Source: Pseudomonadota bacterium (GTDB lineage Bacteria; Pseudomonadota; Alphaproteobacteria; Rhodospirillales; Magnetospirillaceae). Taken from it: a DNA stretch of 64,000 bases. Both the position numbers and the translations under genes were made by a program. How positions within the stretch are numbered: the stretch's first letter is position 1; each line of letters starts with the position of its first letter. The DNA lies in NCBI GenBank assembly GCA_021847015.1, contig JAJZVW010000009.1, positions 51,328 to 115,327 of the forward strand. The letters run 5' to 3'. The notes beneath the pieces were generated by a model, which did not search any database, had not been told where the DNA came from, and saw only the letters and a program-made list of their open reading frames with translations. Below, piece after piece: positions 14,174 to 22,100 of the stretch.

Positions 14174-14419
14174 ATGGGCTACGTTCAATTGGCAGGGGAT
14201 ATCAAGACCGAGATTCAAGGTATCGTGCGGACCTTCCAGCTTGTGATAAGGCAGAAGGGATCGGCCGAGATTTGGGACGAGGCCATGGAACGCCAATTGC
14301 CCCTGTTCACCTTGCCGGCCGGCTTCCCGATGCAACACCTGTTCGACGTGGTGCATGCCTATGAGCGTGGCCTTGAACAAGGGGCCGCCGAGGCGCTTGC
14401 CGCCACGGAAACCGAATGA
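14174..14419 (+). CDS. Hypothetical 81-residue protein with QLPLF motif
   Basis: A small, mostly helical protein starting at ATG 14174. It contains RQLPLFTLP in its middle, which again fits the clamp-binding pattern, and ends in an Ala/Glu-rich helix. The tail design (YERGLEQGAAEAL) resembles the end of the gene before it (YTAGIDQGSRQG), so the two may be distantly related. The function is unknown. Confidence 0.55.
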   Translation: MGYVQLAGDIKTEIQGIVRTFQLVIRQKGSAEIWDEAMERQLPLFTLPAGFPMQHLFDVVHAYERGLEQGAAEALAATETE

Positions 14420-14431
14420 AGGAGGGATATC

Positions 14432-14845
14432 ATGGTTAGGACGCTAAAGGTCGCCCATGCGTTCCTGATGGGCCTTCTCGCCTACTTTGTCCGGTACTTC
14501 GCCATCCTTGGCGCCGCGCCCTATGTCCTAGTGCTGGCGGTTGCTGGGCTGGCCGGGGGCCTGGCCATGATCTTCGTCATCCCGGTGAGCATCGCCATGA
14601 TCATCTGGGGGAATCACCATCATGCCATGACCGGCTGGCATGGCCTGGCCGTCGGCTTGGAATGGATGGTATTCAGCTTCCTCGCCGGCTTTGGCGTCTA
14701 CTTGCTCAAATACCTTTGGACCCGCCTCGGCCAGGGCCTCGATCATGTTTCCAACGTCACCGCGCCGCGTGCCGCGAAACCCCGCAAGCCGGTGCTGATG
14801 ATCGAATACAAGCCCTCATCTCCTTTTGGCGTCAATCAACACTGA
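14432..14845 (+). CDS. Small integral membrane protein
   Basis: A 137-residue protein with about four hydrophobic segments: residues 8-32, 33-60 (LAVAGLAGGLAMIFVIPVSI), 70-90 and 75-97 region (WMVFSFLAGFGVYLLKYL). A basic cytoplasmic tail follows. ATG 14432 follows GAAGGAGGG. No family was recognised. A role in the leading region (for example surface or entry control) is speculation. An intrinsic terminator follows the gene. Confidence 0.6.
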   Translation: MVRTLKVAHAFLMGLLAYFVRYFAILGAAPYVLVLAVAGLAGGLAMIFVIPVSIAMIIWGNHHHAMTGWHGLAVGLEWMVFSFLAGFGVYLLKYLWTRLGQGLDHVSNVTAPRAAKPRKPVLMIEYKPSSPFGVNQH

Positions 14846-14882
14846 CAGCCGCAAGAACTACGGTTCCGCGTCCAAAACAACA

Positions 14883-14910
14883 GGCCCGCATATGCGGGCC
14901 TTTTCTTTTT
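14883..14910 (+). terminator. Rho-independent terminator
   Basis: GGCCCGCATATGCGGGCC (14883-14900) is a perfect palindromic stem, directly followed by TTTTCTTTTT. It closes the ssb-to-membrane-protein transcription unit. Confidence 0.9.
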
Positions 14911-15033
14911 CCTGGACAAGAAACTAGAGCCAAATAGCCGTTTTTATATTGCTATTTGGTACTCAGTCCCATATATTTAGGGGGTGGTGAAGGGGGCGGC
15001 TGACCCGCCCCCGCCACAAACACGGAGGGGAAA

Positions 15034-15141
15034 ATGATTAGCAAGCTGCTTAAGTGGTTGCCGATCATTGTCCTGATCCGGGTGGAGAAGACCAGCGATA
15101 ACGATTTCGTCGTTACGCTGTTCGATATCCGCTCCCGGTAA
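15034..15141 (+). CDS. 35-residue membrane-like peptide
   Basis: ATG 15034 lies 7 bases after CGGAGGGG. The peptide has a short hydrophobic helix (LLKWLPIIVLIRV) and a polar beta-like end (NDFVVTLFDIRSR). It is bracketed by GC-rich hairpins upstream (about 14990-15012) and downstream (15147-15172). It is too short for family assignment. The strong ribosome site makes it a plausible real microprotein. Confidence 0.45.
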   Translation: MISKLLKWLPIIVLIRVEKTSDNDFVVTLFDIRSR

Positions 15142-15146
15142 GGGCG

Positions 15147-15172
15147 GGAGGGGTGGTGACAGCCACCCCTCC
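15147..15172 (+). promoter_or_regulatory. 10-bp hairpin between small genes
   Basis: GGAGGGGTGG (15147-15156) pairs with CCACCCCTCC (15163-15172). It sits between the 35-residue gene and the XRE gene at 15202, whose ribosome site CAAGGAGG follows it. It fits the local habit of placing GC-rich hairpins ahead of small genes. Confidence 0.5.
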
Positions 15173-15201
15173 TACCCTCCAAGGAGGTTACGATAAAGCC
15201 G

Positions 15202-15441
15202 ATGACGCCGCAACAATTCCGAGCATGGCGCGACCGCCACGGGTGGTCGCGGGAGCAAACCGGGCAGGCGCTTGGGATAAGCGCCGATTCCGTGGTCCTC
15301 TATGAGCGGGGGGCGCGGAAGGACGGTAGCCGGCCGGTGGAAATCCCCAAGCGGGTACGGTTGGCGATGGCCGCCATCGAACTCGGAATCGCGGACTATG
15401 ACGGCGAGGAAATGAGCCGCAGGAGTGACGTGCCGGTTTAG
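15202..15441 (+). CDS. XRE-type helix-turn-helix protein
   Basis: A 79-residue DNA-binding protein with a typical XRE helix-turn-helix (FRAWRDRHGWSREQTGQALGISADSVVLYERGARK, residues about 6-40). ATG 15202 follows AAGGAGG. It probably represses a nearby promoter. No matching operator was recognised. The first helix resembles that of the protein at 62842, hinting at a shared origin. Confidence 0.75.
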   Translation: MTPQQFRAWRDRHGWSREQTGQALGISADSVVLYERGARKDGSRPVEIPKRVRLAMAAIELGIADYDGEEMSRRSDVPV

Positions 15442-15508
15442 CCGGCGTATATTGCAACCATAGAGCAGGGCTTGAGCCCGCTCGGCCGAGGCAAAGGAGC
15501 CCGCTAAA

Positions 15509-16159
15509 ATGACCACCATGACCACCCGTCTTGCCGCCGAAATCGCCACCGTTGGCGTTACCCGCCGCCTGCTGACCGCCGCGCTGATCGAACGCGGCTT
15601 CGCCGCCGATGACCATGAGGCCCGCGCCGCCGTCACGCGCATCCAGGCGCTGCGAACCGAGCGGCGCGAGCGCCGGCCACGGGTCGATCCGCTGGTGTCG
15701 GCCGGGAACTTCCGGGAATTCAAGCTGAAGAGGATGCGGGAAGCGCGGCAACGCCAGGCCGGCATTGCCGCGCTTCTCGCGCTTCCTATCGCCGCCACCT
15801 GGCGTTCCGACCGCCGCGCGGAGATCGCCGCGGCCTATGATCCGGGCTATGCCCGTTCCCTGGCCATTTCGGCGACCCTGGAGGCCATAACGCGCCTGGC
15901 CTCGACCAAGTGGGGCTTCACCCGCCGGCACACCTCCAAATCCTCCGGGAAAGCCGATAGCCGCTATCTGGTCCTCCCCGGTGTGGGCGAGGTGCGTTTG
16001 AGCGACCACGAGATTCCGGTCTATGGGGAACGCGCGTGGCGCTACGAACAGAACGGCGGCCCGCGTTGGAGCGAAATCGTCATCGGCCGCAACGAACTGG
16101 CCTGGACGCCGATTCGGTGGCGCCGGGAACTGATCCTGCGCGCCGCAGGCCGCCGCTAA
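15509..16159 (+). CDS. Hypothetical basic 216-residue protein
   Basis: ATG 15509 follows AAAGGAG. The protein is very rich in Arg and Ala, helical in its first 130 residues, with a C-terminal part that looks beta-rich (SRYLVLPGVGEVRLSDHEIPVYGERAW is split by turns). No family was recognised. High net positive charge suggests nucleic-acid binding. It is followed after 11 bases by another gene in the same direction. Confidence 0.6.
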   Translation: MTTMTTRLAAEIATVGVTRRLLTAALIERGFAADDHEARAAVTRIQALRTERRERRPRVDPLVSAGNFREFKLKRMREARQRQAGIAALLALPIAATWRSDRRAEIAAAYDPGYARSLAISATLEAITRLASTKWGFTRRHTSKSSGKADSRYLVLPGVGEVRLSDHEIPVYGERAWRYEQNGGPRWSEIVIGRNELAWTPIRWRRELILRAAGRR

Positions 16160-16170
16160 AGGAGAACACC

Positions 16171-16665
16171 ATGACCGCCGAGGAATTCACATCCGCCTCC
16201 ATCGCCCTTCTCCGGTCCGCCGTCGGCTGGCAGTCGGCTATCGCCGGCCGCCTCAACATCGAGAGCCGTCACGTCCGGCGCTGGCTCAAGGACGGCTTTA
16301 CCCCGTCGTGGGTGGATGAAAAGCTGGCGGACATGATGGGCGCCCGCGACATCAGCCCGTGGCCCCGTGACGAATGGGTGGTCGGTGATGGCGTCACTCG
16401 CGATGGCCGGCGCCGGGAGCACATCGTCCACCTTATGCCCCCGCGCTTCGTCGCCCGAATAGTTTCCTGCGACGAGGATGGCACCCCGGAGCCGGGCGAG
16501 CAGCCCGCCGACGTGACCAGCGGGACCGTGTACGTCGCCGATCCGTTTACCGTGCTCTGCGAGATCGAGTGGTTCGATGAGGTGTCGCCCGGCGAAGTGA
16601 CGCACCTTTTGGAAGCCGCCGCCGACGCCATCGAGGCGATAAACGAGGCGGACAGCCTGCGGTGA
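16171..16665 (+). CDS. Hypothetical protein with N-terminal HTH
   Basis: A 164-residue acidic protein with ATG 16171 after AAAGGAG. Residues 10-45 look like a helix-turn-helix (LLRSAVGWQSAIAGRLNIES, HVRRWLKDG) of the kind seen in phage and plasmid proteins. The C-terminal half contains a small beta domain (GTVYVADPFTVLCEIEWFD). It is the last plus-strand gene before the tra region and ends at a bidirectional terminator. Confidence 0.6.
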   Translation: MTAEEFTSASIALLRSAVGWQSAIAGRLNIESRHVRRWLKDGFTPSWVDEKLADMMGARDISPWPRDEWVVGDGVTRDGRRREHIVHLMPPRFVARIVSCDEDGTPEPGEQPADVTSGTVYVADPFTVLCEIEWFDEVSPGEVTHLLEAAADAIEAINEADSLR

Positions 16666-16692
16666 CTTCAAGGAACCGGCTGAAACGAAAAA

Positions 16693-16714
16693 GGGCCGCG
16701 TGACGCGGCCCTTT
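16693..16714. terminator. Bidirectional terminator
   Basis: GGGCCGCG-TGA-CGCGGCCC (16693-16711) has AAAAA on its left and TTT on its right, so it can end transcription from both the leading-region operon and the convergent traKLM operon. Confidence 0.8.
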
Positions 16715-16734
16715 GCGTTTCCGGGGGCGGGGAG

Positions 16735-17268
16735 TTACTTGAACCAGGCCGGATGCAGATTGAGGACGTAGACGATCCAGAGCGAGGCGGCGCATAGCGC
16801 CGCCGACGCTCCGAGAAACATCCCCATCCACAATGTCGTGCGCCTGTTGGTGGCCACCGCCGCGTTGACGGCATCGAGGCCGCGGTGCAGATCGGCGCGG
16901 GCGTCGATCATCACGTTATCCATTTGCTTCGCGATCCCGGCAAGGGCCTCTTGCAACGCCTGGGCGCTGGCGCCCTCCAGGCGCCGTTGATATTCGGCCA
17001 GCATGACGGCCGCGTTTTTTTCGAAGTCCGTGAAGCGGGCCATGGCCTTGCCGAACTCCTCATCCGAGCCCAACAGCGCCCGGCTCCAGTTTTCGGTGGC
17101 CGTGTCGATCGCCGTCTGAAACCGCCCTTCGAGGGAAGACACCGTGGCCCTCACGGTCGCCTCGCACAGCAAGGCGGCCGTCAGGACTGGATCATCCTTG
17201 GAGAGAAGGAGACCCTGGCGCTTGGCGACGTCGGCGATGATTTCCTTGATGTCGAGATCCATGGTCAC
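16735..17268 (-). CDS. traM: TraM-like conjugal transfer protein
   Basis: A 177-residue protein with helical cytoplasmic segments and one C-terminal membrane helix (TTLWMGMFLGASAALCAASLWIVYVL). The size, tail anchor and position after TraL match TraM of the IncP traKLM operon, which boosts transfer but is not well understood. The GTG start at 17268 overlaps the traL stop (GTGA). The call rests mainly on gene order; the sequence itself is weakly diagnostic. Confidence 0.65.
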   Translation of the reverse strand: MTMDLDIKEIIADVAKRQGLLLSKDDPVLTAALLCEATVRATVSSLEGRFQTAIDTATENWSRALLGSDEEFGKAMARFTDFEKNAAVMLAEYQRRLEGASAQALQEALAGIAKQMDNVMIDARADLHRGLDAVNAAVATNRRTTLWMGMFLGASAALCAASLWIVYVLNLHPAWFK

Positions 17269-17990
17269 ATCACCGCGTCGAGCTTGGCGTAAATGTCTTT
17301 CTGAACCGTCGCCAAACGCTGCCTGGCCATCAGCTTGAAGCCGTCCACATCCTCACGGGCTTCCGCGAAGGTCACGCGCCGCTCGATCATGGTTTGCAGA
17401 TCGCGGCCATAGGTTTCCTCCGTCCGCTTCGGCAGGGTGATGAGGCCGGCGATGCGGTCTTTCAGTTTCTTGTAAACCGGGAAGTCCTCGAAGCCCTTGC
17501 CGTCGCCGTCGGCGATCGGCCCGAAATGCTCATTGAGCCAGACAACGATCTTCACCGATTCCGGCATCGACTTGGTGGTTTGGACAAAACCATCCAGCGT
17601 CTCCGCCAGCATCGAGCCGCCCGCAATGACGGTGTGGATCACAACCGAGCGGCCGGAATCCTCGAAAATGGAAATCACCGGGTTTTCCACAAGGTAGTTG
17701 CCGAGGGCCACGAACGAGCTTGCGCCGTTATCCACCACCACGTCGCCGTCGTGACCTAGCGCCAGTTCGACCATGGTGTCAAAAGCCGAGGTGTCAATAG
17801 CGCCGTTGGACAGCAGGCGAATCCGATGGGCCTCGAAACGCTTGTATGCGGCGAGGGTGGCGTTGACGGGATCGGTGTCGATGGCCAATACCGCCGTGCC
17901 CTTATCCAGCAGGTATTGCGCCTGGACGGCGGCGGCCCAGCTTTTGCCGACGCCGCCCTTGCCCTGGAATGTCATGTGGATCGTGTTCAT
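17265..17990 (-). CDS. traL: TraL-like ParA-family ATPase
   Basis: A 241-residue P-loop ATPase with a deviant Walker A QGKGGVGKS near residue 10 and DTDPVNATLAAYK, plus VVDNGASSFV and EETYGRDLQ; these agree with TraL of RP4 along its full length. TraL belongs to the IncP traKLM unit and is related to ParA, though its exact role in transfer is unresolved. ATG 17990 overlaps the traK stop and its own stop overlaps the traM start, so the operon is tightly coupled. Confidence 0.85.
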   Translation of the reverse strand: MNTIHMTFQGKGGVGKSWAAAVQAQYLLDKGTAVLAIDTDPVNATLAAYKRFEAHRIRLLSNGAIDTSAFDTMVELALGHDGDVVVDNGASSFVALGNYLVENPVISIFEDSGRSVVIHTVIAGGSMLAETLDGFVQTTKSMPESVKIVVWLNEHFGPIADGDGKGFEDFPVYKKLKDRIAGLITLPKRTEETYGRDLQTMIERRVTFAEAREDVDGFKLMARQRLATVQKDIYAKLDAVM

Positions 17991-18472
17991 TCGTCTATTC
18001 CCTTTCCATTAATGAGATCGTCGAGATTCGGGGTTCGATCAAAGGAATCCTTGAACCTCGGCTGCGACGCCGGTTTGGTTCCCCGAGGCACCGGGGGAGG
18101 AGCCGGCGGCGCCGCGTCCGCCTTCGGCGGTTGCGCGGCCGGCGCCGGTTGCTCTTGTGCCGGCGATGGGACCGGCAACGCGGGCGGGGCGGGGGGCTCC
18201 GCCCCTCGCCCCGCCACCGCAGAAAATTTTTCCGCTTGTTCAACTGTTGAACGGCGAACCGCCGCGACCGTCGCCGGCAGCTTGTTTTCCACAATGATTT
18301 TTTTGACGTGTTCGAGGAATTGCCTCTGGCTCAACGTCCCCAGTTTCGGCTTCAGCTTCTCGTAAACCTTCGAGGCCGACCAGCCTTGCCCAAGCATTTC
18401 CTCGATTATTTTTTGCTGCGCGAGGAAAGCCACCCTTCCCGCTGATCGGGGCGTCCGTGTCTTCTCCGCCAC
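17987..18472 (-). CDS. traK: TraK-like oriT-binding protein
   Basis: A 161-residue basic protein. The N-terminal half (AFLAQQKIIEEMLGQGW, KVYEKLKPKLGTLSQRQFLEHVKKII) resembles the DNA-binding part of RP4 TraK, followed by a long Pro/Ala linker and a conserved-like end NLDDLINGKG. TraK wraps oriT DNA and helps expose the nick. The start is GTG 18472 after AAGAGG. The gene begins about 200 bases from the predicted nick, reading away from it, as in RP4. A 15-bp palindrome lies inside its coding region. Confidence 0.75.
   Translation of the reverse strand: MAEKTRTPRSAGRVAFLAQQKIIEEMLGQGWSASKVYEKLKPKLGTLSQRQFLEHVKKIIVENKLPATVAAVRRSTVEQAEKFSAVAGRGAEPPAPPALPVPSPAQEQPAPAAQPPKADAAPPAPPPVPRGTKPASQPRFKDSFDRTPNLDDLINGKGIDE
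18238..18252. promoter_or_regulatory. 15-bp palindrome within traK
   Basis: GTTCAACTGTTGAAC has the same two half-sites as the palindrome at 12541-12555, with one change at the centre. It may be a second binding site for the ParB-like protein (282 residues, 11679-12527). Being inside a gene, it also encodes STVEQ. Confidence 0.6.
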
Positions 18473-18791
18473 CTCTTGACCCTCCTTGTCCGCTCCCGTT
18501 TGCCCGTCGCGATAGTGCCATCACGGCCCCGCCTGGTCACGCGGTTTTCGCGGTTGTTCGCGGTAATGTGCGGCAATATGCGCCTACCGGCGTCTTCGCG
18601 TGCTTCACTGACGTTCCGCGCCGTTCAGTGCGGTAGATCGCCCCTCATCGCCCTACCTTGTCCTTGGTGTCGGAGGCAAGATGTGGGTTGTGGGACCACA
18701 ACCCATGTGGTTTACTCGCCTCCGGCTCGACACCACGAAAAGGGGGTAGGGCGGGCATCCGCCCGCCCTACCAAAAAAGGGGACACCAAAA
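18473..18791. other. oriT: oriT (IncP-type) with predicted nick at 18676/18677
   Basis: The space between divergent traK and traJ. On the minus strand CATCTTG|C (18683-18676) fits the IncP nick consensus YATCYTG|Y, and the following ACACCAAGGA recalls the RP4 segment beside nic. A perfect inverted repeat TGGGTTGTGG-GA-CCACAACCCA (18684-18705) abuts the nick, where RP4 TraJ binds. A second perfect 12-bp stem lies at 18745-18772. The T-strand 5' end would then run into traK and the leading region. Confidence 0.75.
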
Positions 18792-19160
18792 ATGGGAAAG
18801 AAAGCGGCGAACAAGGAGCGGGGCTGGGCTGCCAAAGATCGCCTCAAACCCCTCAAGGTCTACGTCAACAACGAAGACCGCGCCGCCATCGAGACCCGCG
18901 CCAAGGCCGCCGGCCTGTCCATCTCCGACTACCTCCGAACCGCCGGGCTCAACCATCAAATCCGCGCGCAGTTCGACCACCAGGCCGTCGTGGAGCTATG
19001 CCAGCTCCACGGCGACCTGGGGCGCGTCGGCGGTTTGCTCAAGCTGTGGCTGGCGGAACGCCGCGGGGAAGCCATAGGCGCGACCGACATCGACGAGGCT
19101 TACCGGGATATGCGGGCACTGCAAGATCGTCTGCGGACCAAGATCGAGGCATTGCCATGA
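18792..19160 (+). CDS. traJ: TraJ, oriT-recognition protein
   Basis: A 122-residue protein with a ribbon-helix-helix start (LKPLKVYVNNEDRAAIETRAKAAGLSISDYLR) and the TraJ signature GDLGRVGGLLKLWL. In RP4, TraJ binds the inverted repeat at oriT and lets TraI reach the nick. ATG 18792 follows the second oriT hairpin. The stop overlaps the traI ATG (ATGA), so expression of the two relaxosome proteins is coupled. Confidence 0.92.
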   Translation: MGKKAANKERGWAAKDRLKPLKVYVNNEDRAAIETRAKAAGLSISDYLRTAGLNHQIRAQFDHQAVVELCQLHGDLGRVGGLLKLWLAERRGEAIGATDIDEAYRDMRALQDRLRTKIEALP

Positions 19161-22100
19161 TCGCGAAGATCATCCCGGCCACGAAAGGCCGCACCGCCGC
19201 CGCAGTGGTGGGCTACGTCACTGACCAACAGAAAGCCGGCCAGCAACAGCCGGTGATGGGGCCGGACGGCTTGCAGCGACTGATGGAGTACGTCGTGGAC
19301 GTAGCCCACGACGGCGACAAGGTGGAGTGGTATCGCGTCACCAATTGCGCGGTCGACGATCCGATGTTGGCCGCTCGCGAGATGGCCGGCATCCAGCGTC
19401 AGAACACGCGCGTCGCCGAGGAGGATAAGACCCTCCACATCGTCGTGTCTTTCCCGGAGGGTGAGCGCCCGACCGACGCGCAGATCCGCGCCATCGAGGA
19501 CGGCTTGATGGCCGCGCTTGACATGACCGATCACCAGCGCGTCTCCGCGTTGCACGTCAACACGGACAACGTACACCTTCACCTAGCGGTCAATCGTATC
19601 CACCCGGAAACCCTCCGGGCCAATGAGATGAAGTTCAGCAAGAAGAAGCTGATGGCCGAATGCGAGCGCCTGGAGATCCGCTTCGGACTGGCTCGTGTCG
19701 AGCACGGTCTAAGCAAGGCCGAAACGGCGCGTATTCACAAACAGACGTCACCGTTGACGTTCGAGGAGTGGATACGAGACGACGCCGGCAAGGCGCTACT
19801 GGGAGCGATAGAGGAGGGGGCCACCTGGGAACGGCTTCACGCCGTTGCCGCCGCTTACGGGCTGGAATTGGCCGAGAAATCCAACGGCCTCGTCATCGTC
19901 GACGCGGCCGACCCAACCCTGTCGGTCAAGGGCTCGGCCATCGACAAGGGCCTTTCCATGCGCGCGGTATCCGCTGTCGTCGGCCCCTTCGCACCGCGCA
20001 CGGCCAACGGCACGGCACCCACGGTAACTTGGTCGCAGATGCGCCCAGCCGAGGGCGCCACCCAGACCCACACCCCATCCATGCCGGACCGCCAACCGGA
20101 CCCGAGCGAGATCGCCGTACCGGAGCTGCCCACACATAGCGGCCAACAATCCTTTGCGGAGTGGATCAAGGAGAAGGCCGGGGCCGAATTAGCCGCCGCA
20201 GCCGCGCCAGGGAACACATGGGCGGATGTTCACGCCGTCGCCGCCAAGTACGGCGTGGTGATCAAGCCGCGCGGTGCCGGGCTGGTGATCGCCGACATCG
20301 CCGACGAACACCGGGCCACCAAAGCCTCCGCCGTGCATCGCAGCCTGGCCATGAAAGCACTTACCGCAGCCCTTGGTCCCTACGAACCGCCGCCGGCCGA
20401 GGCGCAGCGTCCCGAGGTCACCTGGGAAGAGGACACCGCCCCCGACGTCCCCGAACCCCCGCCGCCGGCTTTTACGGAAACCGAGTTGAACGCTCTGCCG
20501 GCGGACGAACGCGCCGCCGCCATCGAGGCCCATCCCGAGGTGATCTTCAATGCCATCGTCTCCAAGTCCGCCACCTGGACAGAGGCGGGCATGCGAAAGG
20601 AGATACGCCGCCACCTCCGCCACCTCGATAAGGCCGAACGGCTCGCCGTCGAAGACCAGCTTTACGAGGCCATCCGTACATCGCCCCTTCTTGTCACCAC
20701 CGGAAGCGAGGAGGGACGGACCCTACGCTACAGCACCGCGGAATTCGTGGGGCTTGAGCAGCACATGATGGTGCGCGCCCGGGGCATGTCCGCGAAAGAC
20801 GGTCCTGCCGTCACCGCCGAACAGGTCGACGCCGCCATAGTCGCTTTCGAGCAGGCCGCTAAAGCGCGCCTAAACGATCCCGGGTTCACGCTCGCCGACC
20901 AACAGCGGGCCGCCGTCCACCATGTCGTCGCGCCCGGCTCCCTCAAGCTGGTGCTGGGCCAAGCCGGTACCGGCAAGTCCACCATACTTGATTCGGCCCG
21001 AATGGCATGGGAAGGAGGCGGCTACGCCGTCATCGGCACCGCCCTGTCCGGCATCGCGGCGGAGAACTTGGAGGCGTCCGGCATCAAGAGCCGTACCATC
21101 GCCTCCCTCTTGGCGTCCCTTGAGCGTCGCGATCGCCTCCAAGAATTCGCCGAAACCGGCGTTCTCACGCCCGAGATCCGAGACGAACTTATCGCCCACG
21201 CCGACGACGCCATTGAACGCGGCAGCCAGTGGGCCGTAACCATGCGCCAGGAATTGGAAACGGGGGCGCTGTCCGAAGGCTCCCTCGACTGGGCCATTCA
21301 ATGGGCGGAGCGCAGGTTGGAGCGCCGACGCGGCCTTGACGAAAAGACCGTCCTGGTAGTGGACGAGGCCGGCATGGTGGACAGTCGGCAGATGACCGAC
21401 ATCATCCGCCGCACGGAGGCGGCCGGCGCCAAGCTGGTGCTCGTGGGCGATTCCCGGCAGCTCCAGCCCATCCAGGCCGGCGCCGCGTTCCGGGCCATGG
21501 CGCGGGAATTCGGTTACGCGGAACTCACCGACATCCGCCGCCAGACCGCGGCATGGCAGCGGCACGCGACCTCGCTTCTCGCCACCGGCAAGGTCCATAA
21601 GGGCATCATGGAGTATGCCAAGCGCGGCTCCATTGTCGCCGGTATCGACATGGACGAGGCGGCTTTCGTTATCACGCTTGAAGGGAAGCTCGGTATTCCC
21701 CTCGACTCCGCCGACCGTGGGCGGGTTGTCACCATTGCCCGCTACGCCGAAGCCCGAAACGCGGCTGGTGCTCTTTGGAGCGTGATCCGCGACGCCGACG
21801 ATCCCAAAAAGCACGAGTGGTACGAGGAATTCCAGGAATGGAAAACCGTGCGGGAGGAAGCCGCGCAAAACATCGCCGCCGATATCGACGCCTACAGGCC
21901 GTGGCTGGCCCGCTTCGGCGTCAACGGCGAGGGCCTGCCGGCCGACATTCTTGCCGCGTCCGGCAACCACACTCGCGATGAGGCTATCGCCGAGGCACCC
22001 GAGCACGCGCTGTCCATCGGTGTTTTCGAGATCGAGGAAACCCACCCCGAGGAAGACCGTCTCAAGGCGGATTTCCGAACCGGCGCCAAGGCCGCCTTGG

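Noticed and set aside
18476..19156. A long in-frame extension of traI upstream through oriT and traJ
   Set aside because: The extension runs across oriT and overlaps traJ in another frame; RP4 homology begins at the ATG at 19157, which is coupled to the traJ stop.
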